A DNA stretch of 64,000 nt from the NCBI RefSeq assembly GCF_002355415.1, contig NZ_AP014936.1:3633501-3697500 (forward strand). Reading direction: 5' to 3'. A program made the position numbers and the translations under genes. Under the pieces are notes generated by a model. The model had not been told where the DNA came from. It saw only the letters and a list, made by a program, of their open reading frames with translations, and ran no database searches. Below, piece after piece: positions 8,068 through 17,206 of the stretch (within the stretch, counting starts at the first letter, position 1; each line of letters begins with the position of its first letter). This DNA comes from Sulfurifustis variabilis. Its GTDB lineage: Bacteria; Pseudomonadota; Gammaproteobacteria; Acidiferrobacterales; Sulfurifustaceae.

Positions 8068-10194
8068 ATGAAGGCAGTTCAGCTGCAGGCTGTCGAGTCC
8101 GCTCCCGTTGAGATCCCCTTCCAACCCGCTTCCCTCGATATCTGGGACAAGAAGTACCGGCTGAAAACCAAGTCCGGCGAGGTCATTGACCAGGACATGG
8201 GGGCCACGTACGCCCGGGTCGCGCGGGCGCTTGCGGACGTCGAGGCCACTCCGGAGAAGCGGGAGCACTGGTTCGGGCGCTTCGTCTGGGCGCTGCAGAA
8301 CGGAGCGATCCCGGGCGGGCGCATCATCTCGAACGCCGGGGCGCAGGAGCACAAGCCGGCCACGTCCACGATCAACTGCACCGTCTCGCGCACCGTTCCC
8401 GACTCGATGGACGGTATCCTGCGCTCGGTCCACGAAGCGGGTCTCACCCTCAAGGCCGGCTGCGGGATCGGCTACGAGTTCTCTACCCTCCGCCCCAAAG
8501 GGGCGTTTGTGAGCGGGGCCGGAGCCTATACCTCCGGCCCCCTCTCTTTTATGGATATCTTCGACGCCATGTGCTTCACGGTGTCCTCCGCCGGCGGCCG
8601 GCGGGGCGCCCAGATGGGCACCTTCGACATCTCGCATCCGGACGTCGCTGACTTCATCCGCGCCAAGCGCGAGGACGGCCGGCTTCGGCAGTTCAATCTC
8701 TCGTGCCTCATCACCGACGAGTTCATGCAGGCCGTCAAGAACAACGGGCCCTGGGACCTGGTGTTCCCGGCGAGCCAGCACGAGTACGAGGATCCGGAAA
8801 GCCGGATCGTCTGGCGTTACTGGCCCCGGACCGAGGGTTACATCGTGGACTCGGTGGGCAGGGTGGCGTGCAAGGTCTACAAGAGCCTGCCGGCCCGCCG
8901 GCTCTGGGACCTGATCATGGCCTCCACCTATGACTACGCGGAGCCGGGGTTCATCCTCGTCGACCGCATCAACGAGATGAACAACAACTGGTTCTGCGAG
9001 AACATCCGCGCGACCAACCCGTGCGGCGAGCAGCCCCTGCCGGCCTACGGATCCTGCCTGCTCGGGTCTGTGAACCTGACCAAGTTCGTCGAGGCGCCGT
9101 TCACCGAGCAGGCGCGGTTCAACTGGGACCGCTACCGCGAAGTCGTCGGTGTGTTCACGCGCATGCTCGACAACGTGGTCGAGATCAACGGCCTGCCGCT
9201 CGAGCAGCAGCGCCACGAGATCACCTACAAGCGTCGTCACGGCATGGGCTTCCTCGGCCTGGGCTCGACCCTCACCATGTTGCGCATGCGCTACGGTTCC
9301 CCGGAGTCGCTCGAGTTCACGGAGAGGGTCGCCCGCGAGATGGCCGAGGTGGGCTGGGAGATCGGCATCGAGCTGGCCGAGGAGAAGGGCCCCGCCCCGA
9401 TCATGGCGGACGAATTCACCGTGACCGAGGAGATGCTCGCCCGGCGTCCGGAGATGCGCCGCGACGGCTACAAGGTCGGCGACAAGGTGCCGGGGCGGGT
9501 GCTGCTCGCGCGCTACAGCCGGTACATGCAGCAGTTCGACCGTGAACTGACGGAGCGCTTCGCCGAGGTCGGCTGTCGCTTCACGCACCATACGTCCATC
9601 GCCCCGACCGGCACCATCTCGCTTTCGCTCGCCAACAATGCGAGTAACGGCATCGAGCCCTCCTTCGCCCACATGTACTCCCGGAACGTGATCCGCGAGG
9701 GCCGCAAGACCAAGGAGAAGGTCGAGGTGTTCTCCTACGAGCTCCTGGCCTACCGCACGCTCATGAACCCCAAGGCCTCCCCGGACGCCGAGAGCCCGCG
9801 CGACCGGCTGCCCGAGTACTTCGTCACCGCGGACGACATCTCGCCCCGCGAGCACGTCGACATCCAGGCGGCCGCGCAGAAATGGGTGGACTCCTCGATC
9901 TCCAAGACGGCCAATGTCCCCACGGACTTTCCCTACGAGGAGTTCAAGGACATCTACATGTACGCCTACGACAAGGGCCTGAAGGGTTGCACGACCTTCC
10001 GGTTCAACCCCGCGGCCTTCCAGGGCGTGCTGGTCAAGGAGAAGGACCTCGAGAACACGACCTACCGGTTCGCCCTCGCGGACGGCCGGGTGATCGAGGC
10101 CAAAGGCAACGACGAGATCGAGTACGACGGCGAGACGCATACCGCCGCCAACCTTTACGACGCCCTCAAGGAAGGCTATTACGGCCGGTTCTAG
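8068..10194 (+). CDS. nrdJ: Class II (B12-dependent) ribonucleotide reductase, large part
   Basis: A 708-residue adenosylcobalamin-dependent ribonucleotide reductase catalytic chain, reducing ribonucleotides to deoxyribonucleotides with or without oxygen. The active site is visible: NPCGEQP with the thiyl-radical Cys319, Asn317 and Glu321, and the redox pair Cys104 (STINC) and Cys330 (YGSC). The PTGTISL segment near residue 512 belongs to the phosphate-binding loop. The C-terminal Cys pair that shuttles reducing equivalents is missing from this chain and is found instead on the downstream gene, as in the split NrdJa-NrdJb enzymes of Pseudomonas. It is preceded by a sigma-70 promoter with two NrdR boxes; ribosome site GGAGG precedes the ATG. 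Confidence 0.95.
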   Translation: MKAVQLQAVESAPVEIPFQPASLDIWDKKYRLKTKSGEVIDQDMGATYARVARALADVEATPEKREHWFGRFVWALQNGAIPGGRIISNAGAQEHKPATSTINCTVSRTVPDSMDGILRSVHEAGLTLKAGCGIGYEFSTLRPKGAFVSGAGAYTSGPLSFMDIFDAMCFTVSSAGGRRGAQMGTFDISHPDVADFIRAKREDGRLRQFNLSCLITDEFMQAVKNNGPWDLVFPASQHEYEDPESRIVWRYWPRTEGYIVDSVGRVACKVYKSLPARRLWDLIMASTYDYAEPGFILVDRINEMNNNWFCENIRATNPCGEQPLPAYGSCLLGSVNLTKFVEAPFTEQARFNWDRYREVVGVFTRMLDNVVEINGLPLEQQRHEITYKRRHGMGFLGLGSTLTMLRMRYGSPESLEFTERVAREMAEVGWEIGIELAEEKGPAPIMADEFTVTEEMLARRPEMRRDGYKVGDKVPGRVLLARYSRYMQQFDRELTERFAEVGCRFTHHTSIAPTGTISLSLANNASNGIEPSFAHMYSRNVIREGRKTKEKVEVFSYELLAYRTLMNPKASPDAESPRDRLPEYFVTADDISPREHVDIQAAAQKWVDSSISKTANVPTDFPYEEFKDIYMYAYDKGLKGCTTFRFNPAAFQGVLVKEKDLENTTYRFALADGRVIEAKGNDEIEYDGETHTAANLYDALKEGYYGRF

Positions 10195-10232
10195 GCCGAT
10201 GCCCCGAGGGTAGAGAACGGAGGAATAGAGAA

Positions 10233-10922
10233 ATGGCGATCAAGATCGAAGAGCGCATCACGGGCTACGAGGTCGTCAAGAACGACGAGCCGGCCGCGGA
10301 GCCGAAGCGGGAGACGAGCAACGTCGTGCACATGCACGAGAAGCTCGAGCGCCCGGAGACGCTGCTCGGCTCGACCTACAAGATCAAGACCCCCCTGACC
10401 GAGCACGCGCTGTACGTGACCATCAACGACATCCTGCTCAACGAGGGCACCCCCCACGAGAAGCGCCGTCCCTTCGAGATCTTCATCAACTCGAAGGACA
10501 TGGCGCATTTCCAGTGGGTCGTCGCGCTGACCCGGGTCATCTCGGCCGTGTTCCGCAAGGGAGGCGACGTCACGTTCCTGGTGGAGGAGCTGCACAGCGT
10601 GTTCGACCCCCGCGGCGGCTACTTCAAAAAGGGCCGCTACACCCCTTCGCTCGTGGCCGAGCTGGGGGACGTCATCGAACGCCACCTGAAGACCATCGGG
10701 CTCATCCCGACCGAGGAGATGGACACCCATCGCAAGCAGTTTCTCGAGCAGAAGCGCGCCGAGGTGAAGGCGCGCGCAGTCGAGCGCGAGCGCAGCGAGA
10801 GCGGCGAGACCTCGGCCTTTCCCGCCGAAGCGCAGCTCTGCAGCAAGTGCTCGATGAAGGCGGTCGTGATGATGGACGGGTGCATGACCTGCCTCAGCTG
10901 CGGCGACTCGAAGTGCGGATGA
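10233..10922 (+). CDS. Class II ribonucleotide reductase, C-terminal subunit NrdJb (TSCPD domain)
   Basis: A 229-residue protein with a TSCPD domain (about residues 50-160) and a C-terminal cysteine-rich tail, CSKCSMKAVVMMDGCMTC followed by LSCGDSKCG. The tail carries the cysteines expected to re-reduce the active site of NrdJa and may bind zinc. It starts at an ATG behind CGGAGGAA, 38 bp after nrdJa, so it is translated from the same mRNA. A longer frame through this region begins inside nrdJa and is spurious. The split arrangement matches Pseudomonas nrdJa-nrdJb. Confidence 0.9.
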   Translation: MAIKIEERITGYEVVKNDEPAAEPKRETSNVVHMHEKLERPETLLGSTYKIKTPLTEHALYVTINDILLNEGTPHEKRRPFEIFINSKDMAHFQWVVALTRVISAVFRKGGDVTFLVEELHSVFDPRGGYFKKGRYTPSLVAELGDVIERHLKTIGLIPTEEMDTHRKQFLEQKRAEVKARAVERERSESGETSAFPAEAQLCSKCSMKAVVMMDGCMTCLSCGDSKCG

Positions 10923-10927
10923 GCGAA

Positions 10928-10958
10928 CGCATCACGCGCGAACGGCGCGCGTGATGCG
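10928..10958 (+). terminator. Long-stem hairpin after nrdJb
   Basis: Perfect 13-bp arms CGCATCACGCGCG (10928-10940) and CGCGCGTGATGCG (10946-10958) begin six bases after the stop codon. No T-tract follows, so it may be an mRNA-stabilising end or a weak terminator. Confidence 0.5.
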
Positions 10959-11030
10959 TCGTCGCGATGGCGTGTCGCGACAAAAAATTTCAAAAAGGGT
11001 TTGCAATTTTATTTTTCTTCTATTAATGTC

Positions 11031-11059
11031 TTGACACACAAGGGAGATATGCTAAAGAT
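11031..11059 (+). promoter_or_regulatory. Sigma-70-like promoter in an AT-rich stretch
   Basis: TTGACA at 11031-11036, a 17-base spacer and AAAGAT at 11054-11059. The stretch from about 10980 to 11060 is strikingly AT-rich for this genome, as is usual for a strong promoter. Confidence 0.6.
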
Positions 11060-11065
11060 CAGTTG

Positions 11066-11324
11066 AACTTTGACATGGATGTCGCCCGTCGCGCAGCGAA
11101 ACGACGCCACGATACGAAGAGATTGCGGGTCACGCGGCGACGGAAGGAAAACAAGACGAGGTCGACGCAGATTTTGGATCGATTGCGAAGTTCAACAACA
11201 GAGAAGAACTACCGCGCAATTGCGCGGCGGCAGGCGGCTGCCAAGATGTCGTCACCGAGCCGTGTCTCCCTCCCCTCCTCGACCGAATGTCATCCGAAGA
11301 CAGCCGCGGGCTGTCTTTTCTTTT
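11066..11324 (+). ncRNA. Possible non-coding RNA between a promoter and a terminator
   Basis: The stretch lies between the promoter at 11031-11059 and an intrinsic terminator at 11298-11324, giving a predicted RNA of about 260 bases. It contains the 16-base palindrome CCGCGCAATTGCGCGG (11212-11227). The reading frame that opens with TTG at 11063 is Arg/Lys-rich, lacks a ribosome site and runs straight through the terminator, so it is not a good gene. It may be a small RNA or an attenuated leader of the microprotein gene at 11392. No known family was recognised. Confidence 0.35.
11298..11324 (+). terminator. Rho-independent terminator
   Basis: AGACAGCC and GGCTGTCT arms around a GCG loop, followed by TTTTCTTTT. 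It lies upstream of the microprotein gene and could be a true end or an attenuator. Confidence 0.88.
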
Positions 11325-11391
11325 GCGCCCAGAGCAGTACCGCAGGGGCCCGGCCCCTGTTCCCTTAACCACAACCCAACAGGAGCTCATC

Positions 11392-11451
11392 ATGGCAGCG
11401 AAGAAAAAGGCCAAGAAAGCTAAGAAGAAAGCAGCGAAGAAGAAGAAGTAA
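11392..11451 (+). CDS. 19-residue lysine/alanine microprotein
   Basis: The ATG at 11392 opens a complete 19-codon frame, MAAKKKAKKAKKKAAKKKK, ending in TAA. An AGGAG ribosome site lies six bases upstream. It is bounded by a terminator before (11298-11324) and after (11563-11611). The composition resembles the tails of histone H1-like and AlgP-like proteins, so binding to DNA, RNA or ribosomes is conceivable but is inference. It is short enough to be missed by gene finders. It could instead be a decoy or leader peptide. Confidence 0.6.
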   Translation: MAAKKKAKKAKKKAAKKKK

Positions 11452-11562
11452 CGCGACGGGGCGGAATCATCCGGCGGGTTGCGGAGCGTGCGGGTAATCC
11501 GCCGCTCGAGGCCCGCGGGGCAGCAGCCTACGGATGACTCGACCCGCCTCGCAGCGAATGAG

Positions 11563-11611
11563 CCGGTAGCATCGCCCAAACCCCTGTCCGGCGCGGTGCT
11601 ACCGGTTTTTT
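11563..11611 (+). terminator. Rho-independent terminator downstream of the microprotein
   Basis: Perfect arms CCGGTAGCA (11563-11571) and TGCTACCGG (11597-11605), a 25-base loop, then six T residues. Confidence 0.85.
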
Positions 11612-11903
11612 ATCACCCTTAACCACAAAGCCCCGCCTGCCACCGGGCGGCGGAACCCGCAGGCGTATTTTCCCCCCAAGCGGCCGGAACACCTAGGCCG
11701 AAAATAAGCTCCTGAATGTCCTCATATTTCTCGGCTGAGAGCGGCCCGGCGCCGGCCCTCGTCGTCTCGCGACCGACGGCCAAGTAGCACCGCCAGGCGA
11801 ATGCGCCGGCCGTTCCCACAGCTTCCCGTCTCCGGCAGGAACAGCCTGTGCTTCGCGGACCTCGGCAACGCCGGCGAGTCGCTCGCAGGCCGGGGCCCGT
11901 CGA
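11612..11903. other. Non-coding stretch downstream of murU
   Basis: No convincing gene on either strand. A 66-codon minus-strand frame (11619-11819) has no ribosome site and no recognised similarity. No tRNA or repeat was seen. Confidence 0.5.
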
Positions 11904-12569
11904 TCAGGCGAAGCCGCGCAGCATCTGATCGAGGGCGCGCAGGCGATCCGGCGTGCCCACGTCGGTCCATCGGCCGGTGTAGTGCTCGCCGGTTACCTCC
12001 CCCCGCGCGGCGGCGGCGCGCAGCAGCGGAGCGAGCGGAAATCGCCCGGCCGCAAGACCGGAGAAGAGCGCGGAGCGATAAACGCCTATGCCCGAGTAGG
12101 TCAGGCGTGTCCCCGCGTCGACGCCGACGATGCCGCCCCGCAGGGCGAAGTCGCCGATCGGATGGTGGGCGGGGTTGTCGACCAGGATCAGATGAGCGAG
12201 TCCGGCAATCGTTCGTGGCAGGCTCTCGAACCGGAAGTCGGTCCAGATATCGCCGTTCACGACAAGGAAGGGATCGTCGAGCCGGGACAGCGCCTGGCGG
12301 ATCCCTCCCCCCGTCTCCAGGGCGTGCTCCCCTTCCGGCGAGTACGTGATACGGACACCGAAGCGCATGCCGTCGCCGAGCGCTTGCTCGAGCTGCTCGC
12401 CCAGATGGGCATGATTGATCACGAGGTCGCGAAACCCGGCCCGGGCGAGCGATTCGATGAGGTGCACGATGAGGGATTTACCGCCCGCCTCGAGCAGCGG
12501 CTTGGGGGTGGTATCCGTCAGGGGACGCATACGCTCTCCCCGACCGGCAGCCAGGATCATCGCTCTCAC
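11904..12569 (-). CDS. murU: N-acetylmuramate alpha-1-phosphate uridylyltransferase
   Basis: A 221-residue nucleotidyltransferase. The signature [24 protein letters not shown] at the N-terminus binds the nucleotide, and NGDIW near residue 106 supplies the metal-binding Asp. MurU makes UDP-N-acetylmuramate from MurNAc-1-phosphate in the peptidoglycan recycling route that by-passes de novo MurA/MurB synthesis. It overlaps the upstream amgK by four bases (ATGA), and the pair diverges from lptD, the same order as in Pseudomonas. A glucose-1-phosphate or mannose-1-phosphate specificity is the alternative, but context favours MurU. Confidence 0.92.
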   Translation of the reverse strand: MRAMILAAGRGERMRPLTDTTPKPLLEAGGKSLIVHLIESLARAGFRDLVINHAHLGEQLEQALGDGMRFGVRITYSPEGEHALETGGGIRQALSRLDDPFLVVNGDIWTDFRFESLPRTIAGLAHLILVDNPAHHPIGDFALRGGIVGVDAGTRLTYSGIGVYRSALFSGLAAGRFPLAPLLRAAAARGEVTGEHYTGRWTDVGTPDRLRALDQMLRGFA

Positions 12570-13552
12570 GGGGGCCCCGCGAGCTCCCCGAGCAGCACCG
12601 CCAGCGGCCTCAGGGCCGGATAGCGGGCACTCACCTCGCGGACGTAACCGAGCGTCCGCGGCACGTCCGCCAGGTAACCGGGCTTCCCGTCACGGTGAAG
12701 CAGCCGCGCGAAGATGCCGGCGGCCTTGAGGTGACGCTGTACGCCCATGAGGTCGAACCATTCCAGAAACTGCTCCTCGCTCTCGCCGACGGGGACGCCC
12801 GACTGCACGCCCAGCTCGTAGTAGCCCTTGGCCCAATCCTCCACGCGCTCGCGCGGCCAGGCGATGTAGCAGTCGCGCAGCAGCGAGACGACGTCGTAGG
12901 TGACCGGCCCTTCGACGGCGTCCTGGAAGTCGAGGATGCCGGGGTTGTTACTTGCCGTGACCATCAGGTTGCGCGAGTGGTAATCGCGGTGGACCCACAC
13001 CCGCGGCTGCTCCAGGGCCGAGGCGACCAGCCGATCGAACACGCGCGAGAGGCCGGAGCGCTGGGCGGTGGTCAGCTCGCGACCCAGGTGCCTCCCGACA
13101 TACCACTCGGGAAAGATCGCGAGCTCGCGCTCGAGCAGCGCCGCGTCATAAGGAGGCAGGAGTCCGGGTTCGACCCGGCTTCCTGCCTGCAACACGATGA
13201 GCGCGCCCAGCGCATCGCCGTAGAGCCGTTCGACGGTCTCCTCGTTGAGGGCGTCGAGGTACGGGCGGCGGCCGAGGTCGGTCACGAGCAGGAACCCCTG
13301 CGCCAGATCCGCGGCCAGGATCTCCGGCACATGGAGTCCCAGAGCGCGAAACGCGCGCGCGACGCGCACATAGCGGCCGCAGTCCTCGCGCTCGGGCGGC
13401 GCATCCACGGCGATACAGGTGCCGTCGTCCGTTTGCACCCGAAAGTAGCGCCGGAAGCTGGCGTCGACCGAGGCCGGGGTCAGCTCGCCGCGGCCTGGCA
13501 ACGCGTCGCCGACCCAGCGGGTCAGCGCTTCGAGACGGGAATCGGGGGTCAC
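12566..13552 (-). CDS. amgK: N-acetylmuramate/N-acetylglucosamine anomeric kinase
   Basis: A 328-residue APH-fold kinase. The Brenner motif is [12 protein letters not shown] and the metal-binding motif is [17 protein letters not shown]. AmgK phosphorylates MurNAc (and GlcNAc) at the anomeric position, feeding MurU. The TGA stop overlaps the murU start. The gene is divergent from lptD, with only 61 bp between the start codons, so both promoters must share this gap. Length and motifs are standard for the family. Confidence 0.93.
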   Translation of the reverse strand: MTPDSRLEALTRWVGDALPGRGELTPASVDASFRRYFRVQTDDGTCIAVDAPPEREDCGRYVRVARAFRALGLHVPEILAADLAQGFLLVTDLGRRPYLDALNEETVERLYGDALGALIVLQAGSRVEPGLLPPYDAALLERELAIFPEWYVGRHLGRELTTAQRSGLSRVFDRLVASALEQPRVWVHRDYHSRNLMVTASNNPGILDFQDAVEGPVTYDVVSLLRDCYIAWPRERVEDWAKGYYELGVQSGVPVGESEEQFLEWFDLMGVQRHLKAAGIFARLLHRDGKPGYLADVPRTLGYVREVSARYPALRPLAVLLGELAGPP

Positions 13553-13613
13553 GGTGTCGAAAGCTTGATGGCACGCGCATTGTATGCAAACTTACCCGAA
13601 ACATCACAAAACG

Positions 13614-15836
13614 ATGCCTCCCCGCCGCTCCATGTCGATGAGGGCTGCCCGCCTCGTCCTGGGCGCCTTGCTCGGAGCGGCGGCCACGTCCGTGCTCGCT
13701 CAGGCCACTGCACCCGACTGCCCCGCCGACCGACCGACGGCACCCCGTCCCGCTGCACCGCCCCCATCCCCGGACGCGCCGACCCATGCGCGGGCCGACG
13801 AGATGCGCAGCGAAGGCCCCGATGTCAGCGAGCTCGTCGGTGACGCGGAAGTCGAGCGCGGCGGACGACGGATCACGGGGGAGCACCTGCGATACGACAG
13901 CGCGAACCAGCGCGTGAGCGGTTCCGGGGACGTGACGCTGACCGAACCCGACGGCGCGCGCTTCGAGGTCGACGAGGCCGAGCTGGTGCTCGATCGGCGC
14001 GAAGGTCGGACCGGTCCCGGCACCTACCGGCTCCCCCAGGACCTGGGTCGCGGAGACGCACAGGAGATCGAGTTCGCGGGCCCCGACCGCACGGTGCTTT
14101 CCGGCGTGCGATTCACGACGTGCCCCGAGGGCCAGGACGACTGGTTCCTGCGGTCGCGCACCCTCGAGCTCGATACCGCCGAGGACATCGGAACGGCACG
14201 GCACGCGACGCTTGCCTTCAAGGGCGTGCCGTTGTTTTACCTGCCCTACCTGAGCTTCCCTATATCGGACGAGCGCAAGAGCGGCTTCCTCCTGCCTGAA
14301 ATCGGCTACGCCGGGGATCTGGGCCTCGTGATCGGCGCGCCCTACTATTTCAATCTCGCGCCGAACTACGACGCCACCCTCACTCCCCGGCTGTTCACGG
14401 ACCGCGGGCTTCAGCTGCAAAGCGAGTTCCGTTACCTGGGTCACGGTCTCTACGGACAGTTGAACGCGGACTACCTCCCGAGCGACGACCTCACGGATAC
14501 CGACCGCGCGTTCGTGCGATACACGCACAACCAGATGCTGGCGCCCCGCTGGGGCGCACGGCTCGACCTGCAGCGCGTCTCGGACGAGGATTACTTGAGC
14601 GACTTCGGGAACACGCTCGGTCTGACCAGCGCGACCCACCTGCCGCAGATCGCCGAGATCGCGTACGGCGGGCCGGTCTGGCGCTTCGCGGCGCGGGCGA
14701 CCGACTACCAGACGGTGGACCGCACGCTGACGGTCGACCCCTACGCCAGGCTGCCCCAGCTCACCCTCGCCGGTCTGTTACCGGCGGGCCCGGACGACTG
14801 GTTCGAGCCCCGTTTCGAGGGCGAGCTCGTCAATTTTCACCGCGATTCCGGGGTGACGGGGTGGCGGGCCAACGCCGCGCCATCGCTGCGCATGCCCCTC
14901 ACCCGCCCGTACGGTTTCTTCACCCCGCAGGTCGGCGCACGCTACATCGGTTACTCGCTGGAAGACGCCCCCGAGGAACGGCCCTCGGTGTCGGCGCCCT
15001 TCGCCGCGCTCGACACCGGTCTCTACTTCGAACGCGAGGCCGCCTGGGGCGCGGCTGCCTACACCCACACGCTGGAGCCGCGCCTGTTCTACCTTTACGT
15101 GCCGGACCGCCGGCAGGACGACCTCCCCCAGTTCGACACCAGCCTGCCGGACTTCACCTTCGCCAACCTGTTCCGCACCAACCGCTTTCTCGGCGGCGAC
15201 CGGATCGGGGACGCCAACCAGCTGACCGCGGCGCTCACCACCCGCTTCATCGACGAGCGGGACGGCACCGAGCGTCTGCGCGCGAGCATCGGGCGCATCT
15301 ACTACTTCGACGAGCTCGACGTGAACGTGCCGCCTGCCGTGCTCGAGCCGGACGCCTCGGATCTGGCGGCGGAGGCCGTGGCCTGGCTCGTCGCCAACTG
15401 GCACGCGCGCGCGACCGTGCAATGGGGCACGGAGGACGACGCGGTCCGGCGTTCCAGCTATTACCTCCAGTACCAGCCCGGGCGTGATCGCATACTCAAC
15501 ATCGGGCACCGGTACATCCGCGACCAGGTCGAGCAGCTGGACGTCTCCACCGAATGGCCGCTCGGCGGCCGGTGGACCCTGAGGGCGCGCTCGCTCTACT
15601 CGCTGCTCGACAGCCAGAACGTGGAGAGCTACGCGGGGCTCGAGTACAACGCCTGCTGCTGGGCCGCGCGGATATTCCTCGCGCGCCGGCTCACCCAGTC
15701 GAGCGACGCGAGCGGCGAGCTCACCGAGCAGCGCAACCGGATCCTCTTCGAGCTCGAGCTGTCGGGTCTCGCGCGCCTCGGCGCCGCACCGGAAAGTCCG
15801 CTGGCGCAGGGTCTTTTCGGCTTCCCCATGCCCTAG
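13614..15836 (+). CDS. lptD: LPS-assembly outer membrane protein LptD
   Basis: About 740 residues with an N-terminal signal peptide (MRAARLVLGALLGAAATSVL then AQA), an OstA/LptA-like beta-jellyroll (about residues 50-180) and a large C-terminal beta-barrel domain. LptD with LptE inserts lipopolysaccharide into the outer leaflet. The cysteines that form the two structural disulfides in E. coli LptD have counterparts here: one after the signal peptide (APDC), one in FTTCPEGQDDW and the paired cysteines in YNACCW. Start choice is uncertain: ATG codons at 13614, 13632 and further upstream are all without a clear ribosome site. surA follows 49 bp downstream. Confidence 0.94.
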   Translation: MPPRRSMSMRAARLVLGALLGAAATSVLAQATAPDCPADRPTAPRPAAPPPSPDAPTHARADEMRSEGPDVSELVGDAEVERGGRRITGEHLRYDSANQRVSGSGDVTLTEPDGARFEVDEAELVLDRREGRTGPGTYRLPQDLGRGDAQEIEFAGPDRTVLSGVRFTTCPEGQDDWFLRSRTLELDTAEDIGTARHATLAFKGVPLFYLPYLSFPISDERKSGFLLPEIGYAGDLGLVIGAPYYFNLAPNYDATLTPRLFTDRGLQLQSEFRYLGHGLYGQLNADYLPSDDLTDTDRAFVRYTHNQMLAPRWGARLDLQRVSDEDYLSDFGNTLGLTSATHLPQIAEIAYGGPVWRFAARATDYQTVDRTLTVDPYARLPQLTLAGLLPAGPDDWFEPRFEGELVNFHRDSGVTGWRANAAPSLRMPLTRPYGFFTPQVGARYIGYSLEDAPEERPSVSAPFAALDTGLYFEREAAWGAAAYTHTLEPRLFYLYVPDRRQDDLPQFDTSLPDFTFANLFRTNRFLGGDRIGDANQLTAALTTRFIDERDGTERLRASIGRIYYFDELDVNVPPAVLEPDASDLAAEAVAWLVANWHARATVQWGTEDDAVRRSSYYLQYQPGRDRILNIGHRYIRDQVEQLDVSTEWPLGGRWTLRARSLYSLLDSQNVESYAGLEYNACCWAARIFLARRLTQSSDASGELTEQRNRILFELELSGLARLGAAPESPLAQGLFGFPMP

Positions 15837-15885
15837 CCCACGGGCCTGGCGTTCGGTTATCCTCTCGGCCTTCGAGGTCCCGCTC

Positions 15886-17181
15886 ATGCGCCTGCGCGCC
15901 TTCCCGCTCCTGTTCCTGCTCGCCGCCCCGGCCGTCGCCGCGCCCCCGCCGGTGCTCGACGTCGACCGCATCGTTGCGGTCGTCAACAACGACGTGATCA
16001 CCGAGACCGAGCTCGATGCGCGCCTCGACGAGACCAGGCGCAGCCTGGCCAGCCAGCAGATCCGACTGCCGCCGGACGACGTGCTTCGCCGGCAGCTGCT
16101 CGAGCGCATGATCATCGAGCGCGTGCAGGTGCAGCTCGCCTCGCAGACCGGCATCCACGTGACGGACCAGGACGTCGACAACGCCCTGGAAACGATCGCC
16201 TCCCGGAACAAGATGACGGTGGAGAAGCTCTACGCGACCGTCACGCGGGAAGGCCTGGACCGCGCCGCCTACCGGGAGCAGGTCAAGAACCAGATCCTGA
16301 TTCAGCAGCTGGTGGACCGGGAGATCACGAGCCGTGTGACCGTCACCGAGAGCGAGGTGGCGAATCTGCTCGAGGGCGAACAGCAGCGCACGCGGGCCGA
16401 GGAGGAATACAACATTTCGCACATCTACATCGCGGTACCCGAGACCGCCGCGACCGAGCAGGTCCGTCAGGCGAAGGCGCGCGCGGATCAGGTACTGCGC
16501 GAGCTGCGGGAAGGCGGCGATTTCGGCCAGGCCGCCGTCAGTTATTCGCAGGGGCCGGACGCGCTCAAGGGTGGCAGCATCGGCTGGCGGAACAGCGGGC
16601 AGCTGCCCGAACTGTTCGTCGCCGCGCTCGAACGCATGCAGCCGGGCGAGATCAGCGGGGTACTGCGTGGTCCCAACGGCTTTCACATCCTCAAGCTGAA
16701 CGACCGCCGGGGGAAGGAAGGGGCTCAGGCCGTGACGCAGACGCACGTGCGCCACATCCTCCTGAAGCCGAGCGAGATCCAGTCGGCGGCAGAGGCGCGC
16801 AGCAAGCTGGAAGAGCTTCGCGACCGGATCGCCGCCGGCGAGGATTTCGGCGAGCTGGCGCGCACGTACTCGGAGGACACCGTCTCGGCCGCCAAGGGCG
16901 GCGATCTCGGCTGGGTCGCGCCGAAGCAGCTCGTGCCGGAGTTCGAAGGGGCGATGAACGGTCTCGCGACCAACCAGCTGTCGGACCCCGTCCAGACCCC
17001 CTTCGGCCTGCACCTGATCCAGGTCCTGGGGCGCCGGCAGCAGGACGTGAGCGAGGAGCGCGCCCGCCAGGCGGCCCGCAGCCAGATCCACGCGCGCAAG
17101 GCGGACGATCGCTACGCGCAGTGGGTGCGTCAGCTCCGGGACGAGGCCTACGTCGAGTATCTGCTCGACGAGGTGAACTGA
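15886..17181 (+). CDS. surA: Periplasmic chaperone and peptidyl-prolyl isomerase SurA
   Basis: A 431-residue protein with a signal peptide (cleavage after AVAA, about residue 18), an N-terminal chaperone domain (about 20-165, beginning LDVDRIVAVVNNDVITETEL) and two parvulin domains: the first about 172-272 (YNISHIYIAVPE to HILKLND) and the second about 283-383 (HVRHILLKPSE to HLIQVLG), then a C-terminal helix. It escorts outer-membrane proteins such as the upstream LptD through the periplasm. ATG at 15886. pdxA follows after 25 bp. The lptD-surA-pdxA-rsmA order is a gammaproteobacterial hallmark. Confidence 0.96.
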   Translation: MRLRAFPLLFLLAAPAVAAPPPVLDVDRIVAVVNNDVITETELDARLDETRRSLASQQIRLPPDDVLRRQLLERMIIERVQVQLASQTGIHVTDQDVDNALETIASRNKMTVEKLYATVTREGLDRAAYREQVKNQILIQQLVDREITSRVTVTESEVANLLEGEQQRTRAEEEYNISHIYIAVPETAATEQVRQAKARADQVLRELREGGDFGQAAVSYSQGPDALKGGSIGWRNSGQLPELFVAALERMQPGEISGVLRGPNGFHILKLNDRRGKEGAQAVTQTHVRHILLKPSEIQSAAEARSKLEELRDRIAAGEDFGELARTYSEDTVSAAKGGDLGWVAPKQLVPEFEGAMNGLATNQLSDPVQTPFGLHLIQVLGRRQQDVSEERARQAARSQIHARKADDRYAQWVRQLRDEAYVEYLLDEVN

Positions 17182-17206
17182 ACCCCCGGCATCGGGACCC
17201 TTACCC

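Noticed and set aside
9882-10922. Long plus-strand frame starting inside nrdJa
   Set aside because: Its first part is antisense-free junk in another frame of nrdJa; the real gene begins at the ATG at 10233 with a ribosome site and TSCPD similarity.
11063-11368. 101-codon Arg/Lys-rich frame
   Set aside because: TTG start, no ribosome site, and it runs through an intrinsic terminator; kept only as a possible non-coding RNA.
11619-11819. 66-codon minus-strand frame after murU
   Set aside because: No ribosome site, no recognised motif, weak start.
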